Shown one piece after another: positions 37,615 through 47,263 of a DNA stretch of 64,000 nt. The first letter of the stretch is position 1, and each line of letters opens with the position of its first letter. The DNA is taken from contig NZ_PGUZ01000033.1 in the NCBI RefSeq assembly GCF_002860165.1, positions 1 to 64,000 of the forward strand, in the 5' to 3' direction. A model generated the notes under the pieces. That model saw only the letters and a program-made list of their open reading frames with translations, was not told the origin of the DNA and did no database searches. Position numbers and translations under genes: made by a program. The stretch comes from Bacillus sp. V3-13. Lineage in GTDB: Bacteria; Bacillota; Bacilli; Bacillales; Cytobacillaceae.

Positions 37615-39105
37615 GTGGATATCTATTCTGTCTTGCAGGAGCTTCTTCACAAAGCTATCTCCATAGAATTGATAAGCGGTGAAGATGGAGTTTATGCACG
37701 GAATCAAATCATGCCTCTTTTGGCCCTAAATGATTTCCGATGTGAAGAAACTTCTGAAACCGACAAGGACATCCCGGATTTGCTGGACGAATTGACAGAT
37801 TATGCAGTGGAAAATGGTCTCATTGAAGATTTGCTTGATGAGCGGGAAATTTTATCAAGTAAAATCATGAATGTATTTATGCCAAGACCATCGGATATTA
37901 ATAGAATATTTTACGAGAAATATAAGGAAGAACCTGAGAGTGCTACCTCATATTTTTATGATTTGAGCAGGAACAGCAATTATATTCAAACAAAGCGCAT
38001 CAGCAAAAATATTAACTATAAAGCCAGCACAGAGTATGGCGAATTGGAGATCACGATCAACCTGTCAAAGCCTGAAAAGGATCCGAGACAAATTGCGAAA
38101 GAACGGGAGAAGAAAGATACTTCGATAAACTATCCGAAATGTTTGCTTTGTGTGGAAAATGAGGGGTATGCAGGGAGAATCGGGCACCCTGCCCGTTCAA
38201 ATCACCGCATGATCCGCATGGACCTCAGCGGGGAGCCATGGTTCCTGCAATATTCCCCATATGTCTATTACAATGAACATTGTATCCTGCTGGCTGGTGA
38301 ACACCGCGATATGGTGATTAACCGCGGCGCTTTTGAGCGGCTTCTCGAGTTTGTCGAGAAATTCCCGCACTATTTTATCGGCTCGAATGCCGATTTGCCA
38401 ATCGTTGGCGGTTCAATCCTGGTTCATGACCACTACCAGGGTGGAAACCATCATTTCGCGATGGCCAAGGCTGGAGACGAATATTCGTTCACTCTCGACA
38501 GTTTTCCATCGATAAAAGCGTGTACGATTAAATGGCCAATGTCTGTCATCCGCTTAAGAGGGTTGGATAAGGAAAAGCTTGTTGCTGCCTCTGATTACAT
38601 TTTGGAAAAATGGAAGAATTATAGCGACCCGGAAGCGGATATTTTCGCGTACTCAGGCGAAACCCGGCATAATACCATCACGCCGATCGTCCGGATGCGA
38701 AACGGGGAATTTGAAGTCGATCTCGTTTTGCGAAACAATCGAACCAGTGAAGAGCATCCGATGGGTATTTTCCATCCGCATGCAGATGTTCATCATATAA
38801 AGAAGGAGAACATCGGTTTAATCGAGGTAATGGGGCTTGCGGTATTGCCAGCCCGCCTGAAAACTGAATTGGCCGAAGTTGAAAAGTTTCTTCTGGAAGA
38901 GCCGCATCAAATTGAAGAATACCATCTTTCCTGGGCTGAGGAAATAAAGGCTCGCCGCAGTACGGAAATTTCGGCAAAATCGGTGCAGGAGATTGTCAGA
39001 AAAGAAGTTGCATTAAAGTTTTTAAAAGTTCTGGAGGACGCGGGGGTTTACAAGCGAAATGAAGCTGGCCAAGCTGCTTTCCGCCGCTTTGTGGATTCAC
39101 TTTAA
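37615..39105 (+). CDS. galT: Galactose-1-phosphate uridylyltransferase, Firmicutes type
   Basis: A 496-residue enzyme transferring UMP between UDP-glucose and galactose-1-phosphate. Its length is that of the Firmicutes form (GalT type 2, about 500 residues) and not of the 350-residue proteobacterial form. Likely active-site segments are HPARSNHRMIRM near residue 190 and VHDHYQGGNHHF near 270. The start is GTG behind AGGAGGGGAAG. It is encoded 12 bases after galE. Confidence 0.94.
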   Translation: MDIYSVLQELLHKAISIELISGEDGVYARNQIMPLLALNDFRCEETSETDKDIPDLLDELTDYAVENGLIEDLLDEREILSSKIMNVFMPRPSDINRIFYEKYKEEPESATSYFYDLSRNSNYIQTKRISKNINYKASTEYGELEITINLSKPEKDPRQIAKEREKKDTSINYPKCLLCVENEGYAGRIGHPARSNHRMIRMDLSGEPWFLQYSPYVYYNEHCILLAGEHRDMVINRGAFERLLEFVEKFPHYFIGSNADLPIVGGSILVHDHYQGGNHHFAMAKAGDEYSFTLDSFPSIKACTIKWPMSVIRLRGLDKEKLVAASDYILEKWKNYSDPEADIFAYSGETRHNTITPIVRMRNGEFEVDLVLRNNRTSEEHPMGIFHPHADVHHIKKENIGLIEVMGLAVLPARLKTELAEVEKFLLEEPHQIEEYHLSWAEEIKARRSTEISAKSVQEIVRKEVALKFLKVLEDAGVYKRNEAGQAAFRRFVDSL

Positions 39106-39123
39106 AGATGGGAAGGTATGCGA

Positions 39124-40170
39124 ATGAAGATTTTTAAGGAGAACTTCGGAGAACATGATGGACAACCAGTTACGGCCTTTACAATCGTCAATGAACAAGG
39201 AATGGAAGTAACAAGCATTGACTACGGCTGCATTATCTCTAAAATAATCGCGCCGGACCGGAATGGCGTCCTCGAAAATGTCGTGCTTGGCTTTGATTCT
39301 TTACAGGACTATCTGGAACATTCGCCATATTTCGGGGCAGTGATCGGACGGTTTGCCGGGAGGATCAAAAACGCTGAATTTAATTTAAATAACCAAACCT
39401 GCAGATTGGCCAAAAATAATAACGGAAACCATCTTCACGGAGGATTGAAGGGCTTCGACAAAGTGTTCTGGAATGCTGAGACAAGGGAAAGCGGGGATTC
39501 GGCCAGCATCGAGTTTTCCTATTTCAGCAAAGATGGAGAAGAGGGCTATCCGGGCAACCTGCAGATGAAGGTGACATATACGCTGAATAACGATAATGCA
39601 TTCACGATCTCATATGAGGGCGTCAGTGATCAGCGGACGGTTTTGAATGTAACCAATCATTCCTACTTTAACTTAAGCGGAAATATAAAAAGAGATATTT
39701 TAGATCATGTTTTGACATTGAAGAGCAGCCAATTTATTGAACTGGCTGAAGATTTAATCCCGACGGGGCAAGTACTGCCTGTAGACAATACGCCGTTTGA
39801 TTTTCAATCAGGCAGAAAAATTAACGATGGCGTTTCCTCGGAACATCCGCAAAATATTTTGGCGGGTAAAGGCTATGACCATCCATTTTTGCTGGCGGAA
39901 AATAACAATAAAGAAATCATCTTGCGCGATCCTGAAAGCGGCCGGGTGTTGACAATTGAAACGGACGAGCCGGCAGTTGTTCTCTATACAGGAACCCAGC
40001 TTGGAGATGATTTTTCAATCAGGGGTGTGAAGTCGAGGAAATATCTCGGCTTATGCCTGGAAACACAAGGTCTGCCGGACTCCGTCCATCAGCCGCATTT
40101 CCCCTCAAGTGTTTTGGAAAAAGGGGAAAAATATAAATCTGTGACGAAATATACGTTTAGTTTGGACTAA
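39124..40170 (+). CDS. galM: Aldose 1-epimerase (mutarotase)
   Basis: A 348-residue mutarotase converting beta- to alpha-galactose, as needed for GalK after hydrolysis of beta-galactosides. The active-site residues fit the family: His in NHLHGG near residue 98, His in NHSYFNLSG near 178, and Glu in LCLETQG near 312. I prefer the ATG at 39124 because GGGAAGG directly abuts the one at 39118. It is the last gene of the operon, followed by a strong terminator. Confidence 0.93.
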   Translation: MKIFKENFGEHDGQPVTAFTIVNEQGMEVTSIDYGCIISKIIAPDRNGVLENVVLGFDSLQDYLEHSPYFGAVIGRFAGRIKNAEFNLNNQTCRLAKNNNGNHLHGGLKGFDKVFWNAETRESGDSASIEFSYFSKDGEEGYPGNLQMKVTYTLNNDNAFTISYEGVSDQRTVLNVTNHSYFNLSGNIKRDILDHVLTLKSSQFIELAEDLIPTGQVLPVDNTPFDFQSGRKINDGVSSEHPQNILAGKGYDHPFLLAENNNKEIILRDPESGRVLTIETDEPAVVLYTGTQLGDDFSIRGVKSRKYLGLCLETQGLPDSVHQPHFPSSVLEKGEKYKSVTKYTFSLD

Positions 40171-40175
40171 TAAAC

Positions 40176-40205
40176 AAAACACTGTGGAATGAATCACAGT
40201 GTTTT
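40176..40205. terminator. Strong terminator after galM
   Basis: AAAACACTGTG (40176-40186) pairs perfectly with CACAGTGTTTT (40195-40205) around an eight-base loop, with more pairing outside. It could also serve the tiny minus-strand frame at 40243-40278. Confidence 0.92.
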
Positions 40206-40242
40206 CGTTTATTTAAGTTAAAAAAACGACAGTCTCCCATGT

Positions 40243-40278
40243 TTAACCAAGCAGTCTTTTTAATAATTCCGTAATCAT
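40243..40278 (-). CDS. Possible micro-ORF (11 residues)
   Basis: On the minus strand a perfect AAGGAGG (40288-40294) sits nine bases before ATG, which opens an 11-codon frame (MITELLKRLLG) ending in TAA. It is followed on that strand by the galM terminator hairpin. The peptide is amphipathic and basic. Such a good ribosome binding site and terminator are suggestive, but the frame is too short to be certain and no promoter was identified. Confidence 0.25.
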   Translation of the reverse strand: MITELLKRLLG

Positions 40279-40478
40279 ACCGGCAGGCCTCCTTCTAAAA
40301 AGTATCATTGTTTCTATACCCGAGTTGGTACGGGAAGGAACATCACGATCCTTTAAGAAAATACCAGCTAGTGGATGGTGGCAGTATAGAAATGTTGCTT
40401 TGCTTGAAGTATACTTTCAGAAGACGATGTGCAAGCATATCTAATAATAAATTAGGTTTTAAAATAAAGGAGACAACT

Positions 40479-41630
40479 ATGCCAAAGCCATTAATCGAAA
40501 ATCTTTCCCCGTTTATTAGGGAGGTTTGGGACAAATCGGGTTTTGAAAACCCGACCATGATCCAGGAAAAGAGCATACCAATCGCGCTCGAAGGAAAAGA
40601 CTTGATCGCCGAGTCCCCGACAGGAACGGGAAAAACGCTCGGTTATTTGCTGCCTGTCCTGCAAAAAATTGAGGTTGAGAAACGGAATATTCAAGCGGTG
40701 ATTTTAGCTTCTTCCCAGGAGCTTGTCATGCAAATATTGACGGAAATCCAGAAGTGGGCGGAAGGAAGCGGGATCCGCGCCGCATCGTTTATCGGCGGAG
40801 CCAATACGAAAAGACAGCTTGAGAAGCTAAAGAAAAGCCCGCATATTATTGTTGGAACGCCCGGGCGGACGCTTGAATTAATCAAGCAGAAAAAAATGAA
40901 GATGCACGAGGTGAAAACAGTTGTACTTGATGAGGCTGACCAGCTTTTTGTGCCTGAGCATGAAAATACCGTCCGGCAGATTATAAAGTCCACGCTTGCT
41001 GATCGGCAAATTCTCCTGTTTTCAGCAACTTTAACGAAGCGAACAGAGGAAATTGCCAGAGAAATAGCCAGAGAGCCGGAAATTATTCGCATTACAAAGG
41101 ATGAAACAATCGATGCTTCGAAGGTGGAGCATGCTTATGTTATAGCGGAACAGCGGGATAAAATTAATTTTATCGAAAAGCTTTCAAGGGTTTCCGGGTT
41201 GAAAGGATTAGTATTTGTTCGGGATATCGGGAATTTGAATGTCCTCGCAGAAAAGCTGAAATTTAAAAAGGTAAATGCTGAAGTACTTCACAGTGATTTA
41301 GGTAAAATGGACAGGCAGGCTGCGATAAGAAACTTCAGGACGGGAAAGAGCAATTTGCTGCTGGCCACCGATATTGCTGCAAGGGGTCTCGATATTCAAG
41401 GAATTACCCATGTTATTCACTACGATTTTCCGAAGGATCTTAACCAGTACGTCCACCGCTCAGGCAGAACCGGAAGATTTGGTGCAAGCGGCATGGTGCT
41501 CGCCATTGTCACAGACAGAGAAGAGCGGGATCTGAAGAAATTCGCACGTGAATTGGACATTTCGATCACTGAAAAAGTGTTCTTTAAAGGTGAAATCATT
41601 GATAAACAAAATAGAAACCGCAATTCTTGA
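40479..41630 (+). CDS. Short DEAD-box RNA helicase (YfmL-like)
   Basis: A 383-residue ATP-dependent RNA helicase consisting of the two RecA domains with almost no extension. Motif I reads SPTGTGKT near residue 48, motif II DEAD in VVLDEADQLF, motif III LFSATL, and motif VI YVHRSGRTGRFG near 330. Length and lack of a C-terminal RNA-binding domain match Bacillus YfmL, which acts in ribosome biogenesis and cold growth. The start at 40479 follows AAAGGAG; the open frame extends to 40308, but that part looks non-coding. The preceding 200-base untranslated region could be a cold-responsive leader. Confidence 0.9.
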   Translation: MPKPLIENLSPFIREVWDKSGFENPTMIQEKSIPIALEGKDLIAESPTGTGKTLGYLLPVLQKIEVEKRNIQAVILASSQELVMQILTEIQKWAEGSGIRAASFIGGANTKRQLEKLKKSPHIIVGTPGRTLELIKQKKMKMHEVKTVVLDEADQLFVPEHENTVRQIIKSTLADRQILLFSATLTKRTEEIAREIAREPEIIRITKDETIDASKVEHAYVIAEQRDKINFIEKLSRVSGLKGLVFVRDIGNLNVLAEKLKFKKVNAEVLHSDLGKMDRQAAIRNFRTGKSNLLLATDIAARGLDIQGITHVIHYDFPKDLNQYVHRSGRTGRFGASGMVLAIVTDREERDLKKFARELDISITEKVFFKGEIIDKQNRNRNS

Positions 41631-41747
41631 TTTGGAACACTGATTTAAAAATCTTGGCAGAAGAGCCGTTTTCATTGCGGGTTCTATAACACTGGAACAG
41701 AAATGTTCTACCATTAGAAACTGATGTTAGAAAAACTAACAAGGTCA

Positions 41748-41776
41748 TTGACGGATTGAATCGTTGTTGATATACT
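41748..41776 (+). promoter_or_regulatory. SigA promoter of the first SAM-riboswitch gene
   Basis: TTGACG (41748-41753), a 17-base spacer and TATACT (41771-41776) lie 30 bases before the riboswitch aptamer. The stretch from 41631 to 41747 shows no gene. Confidence 0.85.
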
Positions 41777-41806
41777 CCAGCTATCACAGAAAAAAATAAA
41801 TACTTA

Positions 41807-41956
41807 CTCTTATCCAGAGCGGCGGAGGGACAGGCCCTGTGAAGCCCGGCAACCTGCAAGGAAACTTGCAAGGTGCTAAATCCTGCAGATATAAGATCTG
41901 GAAGATAAGAGGAGGATTGCATGTTAAACCTCTTCTTTATCTGAAGGGGTTTTTAT
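41807..41956 (+). ncRNA. SAM-I (S-box) riboswitch with terminator
   Basis: The aptamer runs from CTCTTATC (41807-41814) to its partner GATAAGAG (41904-41911). The S-box core GGCGGAGGGACAGGCCC and GAAGCCCGGCAACC is present. The expression platform ends in a terminator, AAACCTCTTC (41926-41935) paired with GAAGGGGTTT (41943-41952) and a T-run. With SAM bound, transcription of the MetI/MetB-like gene would stop. Confidence 0.95.
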
Positions 41957-42022
41957 ATTTTCGCCAAAAGGTTTTGGGCGGAATAATGAATTTGACATAT
42001 ACAACAAGAAGGTGTGAAAGCT

Positions 42023-43165
42023 TTGGGAAAGAAGTTCGAAACAGAAGTGCTGCACAGCCGGAAAAAACAAAAGAGAGAAATTAAAAGCAAAGTAACACCA
42101 ATCTATCAAACATCAGCGTTTAAGTTTGATAATTTAGAAGAGCTTGAGGGATATTATCAAGGTGAGGGAAACTATCTGTATTCCCGGGTTGGGAACCCGA
42201 ATACTGATGAGCTTGGTGAAGCGGTGGCGGCACTGGAAGAAGCACCCGCCGGCGTGGCGTCCTCTTCGGGTTTATCGGCGATTCTTGCCGGCGTTCTTTC
42301 CGTCGCCAAAAGCGGGGATCATATTGTTGCAACGGACGATTTATATGGGGGCAGCTACCACTTATTGAAAGAGGAACTTCATGAGCTGGGAATTGAAACC
42401 ACATTCACTTCCTTTGCTGATCTTAAAGGCGTTGAGGAAGCTAAACAGGAGAATACGGTGCTTCTGTATACGGAGTCGATTACAAATCCGCTTTTGCGCG
42501 TTGAAAAGCTTGATGCGATTGTCGGGCTTGCCAACAAGCACCGCCTTTTTACGCTTGTCGATAATACGTTTGCCACTCCTTATCATTGCAAGCCGTACTT
42601 GCTTGGAATCGATCTTGTCGTGCACAGCGCGACAAAGTATATTGGCGGGCATAGCGACATCACCGCCGGCGTGCTTGTCGGCAGAGATCAATTAATCAGC
42701 AAGGCAAGGGCAAAAATTGTCAATTTGGGCGCAAATCTCAGTCCGTTCGAAGCATGGCTGACATGCAGGGGACTGAAAACACTGGCTGTCAGAATGAAGG
42801 TGCAGTCAGAAAATGCAAAACGGCTTGCAGAAGCGATGCAGAATCATCAATTCGTAGCAAAAACTTATTACCCATTTGAAGCTAATCCAGAAAGCTTTGG
42901 GGCAATGGTAACGATTGAACTCGATGAACGGGTCGATGTCAATAAGTTTTTCCAGTCGCTATCATGGGTGAAAATTGTGCCGACACTTGCCGGTGTAGAG
43001 ACGACTGTTTCACATCCGCTCAAAACATCCCATCGTGCGCTTCCGCCGGAAACTTGTGCCGAACTGGGCATCACGAACGAGGTCGTGCGGATTTCGGTCG
43101 GTATTGAGCATTATCAAGACATAATAATGGAGTTTGAGAATGCCATTAAAAAGGCGCTCAATTAA
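42023..43165 (+). CDS. metI: Trans-sulfuration family PLP enzyme (MetI/MetB-like)
   Basis: A 380-residue PLP enzyme of the cystathionine gamma-synthase family. The PLP Lys is in VHSATKYIGGHSD near residue 196, YSRVGNPN near 54 and ASSSGLSAILAG near 78 bind the cofactor, and PLKTSHR near the C-terminus belongs to the carboxylate site. In Bacillus, MetI makes cystathionine, or homocysteine directly, from O-acetylhomoserine. Cystathionine lyase (MetC) cannot be excluded. The start is probably TTG at 42023 behind AGAAGG; GTG at 42014 overlaps that site. A SAM riboswitch controls it. Confidence 0.85.
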   Translation: MGKKFETEVLHSRKKQKREIKSKVTPIYQTSAFKFDNLEELEGYYQGEGNYLYSRVGNPNTDELGEAVAALEEAPAGVASSSGLSAILAGVLSVAKSGDHIVATDDLYGGSYHLLKEELHELGIETTFTSFADLKGVEEAKQENTVLLYTESITNPLLRVEKLDAIVGLANKHRLFTLVDNTFATPYHCKPYLLGIDLVVHSATKYIGGHSDITAGVLVGRDQLISKARAKIVNLGANLSPFEAWLTCRGLKTLAVRMKVQSENAKRLAEAMQNHQFVAKTYYPFEANPESFGAMVTIELDERVDVNKFFQSLSWVKIVPTLAGVETTVSHPLKTSHRALPPETCAELGITNEVVRISVGIEHYQDIIMEFENAIKKALN

Positions 43166-43203
43166 AAAAATACAAAAAAATATTTATTTTTAGTCATTTC
43201 TTA

Positions 43204-43232
43204 TTGACGAAAAAAATAATCTTTACTATAAT
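43204..43232 (+). promoter_or_regulatory. SigA promoter of the sulfur operon
   Basis: TTGACG (43204-43209), a 17-base spacer and a perfect TATAAT (43227-43232) lie 45 bases before the second riboswitch. Confidence 0.88.
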
Positions 43233-43277
43233 CCCTTTATAAAGTTAACAGTTTAATGTTTTAATCAAATAAAATAT

Positions 43278-43428
43278 CTCTTATCCAGAGTGACGGAGGG
43301 AACAGGCCCGAAGATGTCCGGCAACCTTCAAGCCCCAAGCTTGAAAAGGTGCTAATTCCTGCAGACAGCAGATGCTGTTTGAAAGATAAGAGGAGGGGCC
43401 CCCTCTTCTTATGAAGAGGGGGCTTTTA
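43278..43428 (+). ncRNA. SAM-I (S-box) riboswitch with terminator
   Basis: The aptamer runs from CTCTTATC (43278-43285) to GATAAGAG (43385-43392), with the core GACGGAGGGAACAGGCCC and TGTCCGGCAACC. The terminator GCCCCCTCTTC (43398-43408) pairs perfectly with GAAGAGGGGGC (43413-43423), followed by TTTTA. It should control the operon from metY to the homoserine dehydrogenase gene. The stretch 43429-43535 is gene-free. Confidence 0.95.
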
Positions 43429-43547
43429 TGTTTTATAAACAATTTGATTTTCAAGTAGATGCAGGGGACGTTGCTCCTCTCACGGGAGTTTGCTAAACAT
43501 TAAACCTATTATTCTTATAAAATTAATCAGATTTGGGAGGAGATAAA

Positions 43548-45347
43548 ATGTCACAGTCTTATGATACTTACGATTTGGAAACAATCCTTTTACACGGTGG
43601 GCAGTCGCCTGACCCAACCACTGGATCGAGAGCCGTTCCGATCTATCAAACTAGTTCTTATGTGTTTCATAATACCGAGCATGCCCAGAGCCTATTCTCC
43701 CTTGATGAGCCTGGCAATATCTATTCGCGGATTGGAAATCCAACCGTTGATGTTCTGGAAAAACGGCTTGCCTTGCTTGAAGATGGGGTTGCTGCTGTTG
43801 CGACATCCTCCGGGATGGCCGCAATCGCCCTTTCAATTATGAATATTGCCCAGGCCGGCGATGAAATTGTTGCCGCCTCAAGCTTGTACGGGGGGACATA
43901 TAATTTATTCGCGGTCACCCTGCCAAAGTACGGTATTAAAGTCCATTTCGTTGATCCAACTGACCCGGAAAATTTCAGGAAAGCCATTACACCTCAAACG
44001 AAAGCCGTTTATGGAGAGATTATCGGAAACCCGAGCCTGCATGTTTTTGATATTGAAGCGGTTGCTGAAATTGCCCATGAAAATGGCGTGCCACTCATTA
44101 TCGATAACACTTTTGCTTCCCCGTATTTGTGTAAACCGATTCAATGGGGTGCCGATATCGTTGTTCATTCAGCAACAAAATGGATTGGCGGTCATGGTAC
44201 TACGATTGGCGGTGTCGTCATTGATGGCGGACGCTTTAATTGGAATAGTGAGAAATTCCCTGGTTTCACACAACCAGATCCAAGCTATAACGGCTTGCGC
44301 TATGCGAATGATTTTGGAACGCTTGCTTTCAGCACAAAGCTGCGTGTCCAGCTGCTGCGCGATTTCGGCTCGTCTCTAAGCCCGCACAGTGCATTTTTAC
44401 TGCTGCAGGGACTTGAAACGCTTCATTTGCGCGTTGAAAAACATAATGAAAATGCCTTGAAGGTTGCAGAGTTCCTAAAAGCTCATCCTGCTGTCGAGTG
44501 GGTATCCTATCCGGGACTTGAAGAGCATCCAGCCCATGAGCTCGCCAAGAAATACTTGGGAGGCGGCTTCGGTTCGATCGTCAACTTTGGAATTAAGGGT
44601 GGACGTGACACCGGGAAAACGGTCATCGACCATGTTGCACTATGGTCCCATGTTGCCAATGTCGGGGATGCCAAGTCGCTGATTATCCATCCGGCCTCCA
44701 CTACGCATCAGCAACTGAGTGCAGAGGATCTGATTAAAACAGGGGTTACTGAGGAATTGATCCGCTTATCGATCGGTATTGAATCGGTTCGCGATTTAAC
44801 CAACGATTTGGATCGGGCGTTCTTTGAAGCGACCGGGCTTTCTTCGAAAGGAGAAGTAAAGGGCGATGTCGCAGTTAATGATGAAGGTGTGATTCGCTGG
44901 GCCCTTCAATCACCAATCGTTCGCGAAACGGAGAACGGCAAAGAAGTGCAGCGTGCGAAGACATTGGCAGTTGTCGGACTAAGCAGCAATCCGGGCCGCC
45001 CAAGCCACCGTCTGGCAAGAAAAATGCAACGGCTTGGCTATCGGATCGTTCCGGTGAATCCTCGCGAAACCGAAGTGCTTGGCGAGAAAGCTTATCCGGA
45101 TTTAACGTCGATTCCGTTTAAGGTCGATATCGTCCAGGTGTTCCGCAGCCCTGAAGCGGCAGTCGAAATTGCCGAGGAAGCAGGCAAAATTAAGCCGAAG
45201 GTCTTCTGGCTCCAGGAAGGTGTTATTTCACCTAAGGCTGTTGAAGTCGCCAAAGAAGCAGGACTTGAAGTTGTCCAAAACCGCTGTACCTATAAAGAAG
45301 CACAAAGGCTAAGGGGAACGATTGTTACCTTTGCATGTGAAATATAA
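43548..45347 (+). CDS. metY: O-acetylhomoserine sulfhydrylase fused to a CoA-binding domain
   Basis: A 599-residue protein. Residues 1 to about 430 are a complete O-acetylhomoserine sulfhydrylase ([20 protein letters not shown] at the start, [11 protein letters not shown] Lys in [12 protein letters not shown] near 205, [10 protein letters not shown]-like [11 protein letters not shown] near 385). Residues about 460-595 form a YccU/YneT-type CoA-binding Rossmann domain ([45 protein letters not shown]). Standard MetY proteins end near residue 430, so this is a domain fusion. It makes homocysteine and acetate from O-acetylhomoserine and sulfide. The fused domain may sense or carry acyl-CoA or a persulfide; unknown. 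The ATG at 43548 follows GGGAGGAG. Confidence 0.9.
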   Translation: MSQSYDTYDLETILLHGGQSPDPTTGSRAVPIYQTSSYVFHNTEHAQSLFSLDEPGNIYSRIGNPTVDVLEKRLALLEDGVAAVATSSGMAAIALSIMNIAQAGDEIVAASSLYGGTYNLFAVTLPKYGIKVHFVDPTDPENFRKAITPQTKAVYGEIIGNPSLHVFDIEAVAEIAHENGVPLIIDNTFASPYLCKPIQWGADIVVHSATKWIGGHGTTIGGVVIDGGRFNWNSEKFPGFTQPDPSYNGLRYANDFGTLAFSTKLRVQLLRDFGSSLSPHSAFLLLQGLETLHLRVEKHNENALKVAEFLKAHPAVEWVSYPGLEEHPAHELAKKYLGGGFGSIVNFGIKGGRDTGKTVIDHVALWSHVANVGDAKSLIIHPASTTHQQLSAEDLIKTGVTEELIRLSIGIESVRDLTNDLDRAFFEATGLSSKGEVKGDVAVNDEGVIRWALQSPIVRETENGKEVQRAKTLAVVGLSSNPGRPSHRLARKMQRLGYRIVPVNPRETEVLGEKAYPDLTSIPFKVDIVQVFRSPEAAVEIAEEAGKIKPKVFWLQEGVISPKAVEVAKEAGLEVVQNRCTYKEAQRLRGTIVTFACEI

Positions 45348-45377
45348 AAGTCGGGAAGTCGAAAGGGGTATAAAAAG

Positions 45378-46370
45378 ATGAAAAAATGGTATGGTTTACT
45401 GGCCGGTTTACTCGCACTGTTCGCGATAGCCGGCTGTTCAAATAGTACGACTGCAAGCGGGGACGGGAAAAGCGGCAAGCCAGATAAAATTGTTTTGGAT
45501 TATGCGTATTATTCACCAACCAGTCTGGTATTAAAAGAATTCGGCTGGGCTGAGGAAGCATTTAAAGAAGAAGGTATTGAAGTAGAATTTGTGCTCAGCC
45601 AGGGAAGCAATAAAGCTCTCGAATTTTTAAACAGCAGCAGTGTTGATTTTGGCTCGACAGCCGGTGCTGCGGCATTAATGGCAAAAGCAAAAGGGGCGCC
45701 AATTGAGTCCGTTTATCTTTATTCAAAGCCGGAATGGACAGCGCTCGTCGTCAATAAAGACTCAGCGATCGAGGATGTTGGTGATCTGAAAGGGAAAAAG
45801 GTTGCTGCAACACTGGGAACAGATCCATATATCTTCCTGCTGAGAGCGCTTGATGAGGAGGGGCTCTCCCAATCCGATATTGAGCTCGTGAACCTTCAGC
45901 ATGGCGATGGCGGCAGCGCGTTAACGACGGGCCAGGTTGATGCATGGGCAGGTCTTGACCCGCATATGGCAAGGCTTGAGGTCGAAGCGGATACGAAGCT
46001 ATTCTATCGAAACACTGATTTTAACACATACGGGGTACTAAACGTACGAAGTGATTTTGCCAAGAAGTATCCGAAATATGTTGAGAAAGTAATTGAAGTT
46101 TATGAGAAAGCAAGAAAGTGGACGCTTGAAAATCCTGAGAAAGCTGCTGAGATTCTTGCAAAAGAAGCGCAAATCAGTCCGGAAGTCGCAAAACTGCAAA
46201 TGGAAAGAAACGATTTTTCAAATGCTGTCCCGGGGGATGAACAAAGGGAAGCTTTACAGTCAGCCGGTGAGGTATTGCAAAAAGGGGAAATTATTGAAAA
46301 AGGAACAGAAGTTTCAGAGCTTGTTAACGAGCTGATCAATCCGAAATTTGCGGAAAAGGTCGTTCAATAG
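45378..46370 (+). CDS. Sulfonate-type ABC transporter binding lipoprotein (SsuA-like)
   Basis: A 330-residue lipoprotein with lipobox IAGC near residue 19 and an SsuA/TauA/NMT1-type binding domain (SPTSLVLKEFGWAEEAFKEE, SSSVDFGSTAGAAALMAKAKG, GQVDAWAGLDPHMA). The location in a SAM-riboswitch operon with MetY points to uptake of an organosulfur compound such as an alkanesulfonate or sulfate ester. No desulfonating monooxygenase (SsuD) is encoded in the window. Confidence 0.85.
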   Translation: MKKWYGLLAGLLALFAIAGCSNSTTASGDGKSGKPDKIVLDYAYYSPTSLVLKEFGWAEEAFKEEGIEVEFVLSQGSNKALEFLNSSSVDFGSTAGAAALMAKAKGAPIESVYLYSKPEWTALVVNKDSAIEDVGDLKGKKVAATLGTDPYIFLLRALDEEGLSQSDIELVNLQHGDGGSALTTGQVDAWAGLDPHMARLEVEADTKLFYRNTDFNTYGVLNVRSDFAKKYPKYVEKVIEVYEKARKWTLENPEKAAEILAKEAQISPEVAKLQMERNDFSNAVPGDEQREALQSAGEVLQKGEIIEKGTEVSELVNELINPKFAEKVVQ

Positions 46371-46411
46371 GCTGTGTTACCTGCGCAGCCTTCACAAAGG
46401 GGGTATAGGAA

Positions 46412-47251
46412 ATGAGCAGTAAAGATCCGACGGTTTCAACGCCTTTAACGATCGGAAAATCAAAGAAAAGTTTCCAGGTAAATAAGCATCTGAAAGCGGT
46501 CTTGCTTGGCGGGATTGTACCGGGGATTTTGATCATCTTATGGGAGTATTTGAGTAAAAGCGGGTTTTTTCCGGCCCATCTGCTGCCCGCTCCGACGGTT
46601 ATTCTCGACACGATTATGACAATGGGGCAGGACGGAACACTTTGGGGGCATCTTGGCATTACGCTTTACCGGCTCTTTTTTGGATTTTTAATAGGCGTGG
46701 CACTGGCGGTCGTGCTCGGCTCGATCGTCGGATATCTGAAAAAAGCAGAGAGCTTGCTTGATCCGTTAATCCAGGCTTTTCGCTCGATCCCATCGCTTGC
46801 CTGGGTCCCGCTGTTTATTTTATGGATGGGAATCGGTGAGCCTTCAAAGGTTGTACTGATCGCCGTCGGTGTCTTTTTCCCGGTCTATTTAAATATTGTA
46901 TCAGGCATACAAAACGTCGACCGCAAGTTAATAGAGGTTGGGAAAATCTATAATTTCAATTCCTATCAGCTGATCCGCAGAATTATCCTTCCGGCTTCGC
47001 TGCCATCGTTTCTCGTCGGCATTCGCAGCGGGCTTGGATTAGGCTGGATGTTCGTAGTCGCCGCAGAATTGATGGGGGCCAGCGAGGGCATCGGTTATCT
47101 GCTTGTCTACGGACAAAACACGTATTCTCCGCAACTGATTATTTCCAGTATTGTCCTGTTTGCAATCCTGGGAAAAATAACAGATTCGATTTTGAAGAGC
47201 ATTGAAAGAAAAACACTCCACTGGCAAGATACGATTGCCGGGAAAGCGTAA
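46412..47251 (+). CDS. ABC transporter permease (SsuC-like)
   Basis: A 279-residue permease with about six membrane segments and the binding-protein-dependent loop ending GVFFPVYLNIVSGIQNVDR near residue 150, plus GLGLGWMFVVAAEL, the hallmarks of the SsuC/TauC/NrtB group. It is the membrane partner of the proteins encoded at 45378 and 47264. Confidence 0.88.
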   Translation: MSSKDPTVSTPLTIGKSKKSFQVNKHLKAVLLGGIVPGILIILWEYLSKSGFFPAHLLPAPTVILDTIMTMGQDGTLWGHLGITLYRLFFGFLIGVALAVVLGSIVGYLKKAESLLDPLIQAFRSIPSLAWVPLFILWMGIGEPSKVVLIAVGVFFPVYLNIVSGIQNVDRKLIEVGKIYNFNSYQLIRRIILPASLPSFLVGIRSGLGLGWMFVVAAELMGASEGIGYLLVYGQNTYSPQLIISSIVLFAILGKITDSILKSIERKTLHWQDTIAGKA

Positions 47252-47263
47252 GGGACTGATAGC

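Noticed and set aside
40308-40478. N-terminal extension of the DEAD-box helicase
   Set aside because: The extension has no homology-like character, and AAAGGAG lies directly before the ATG at 40479.
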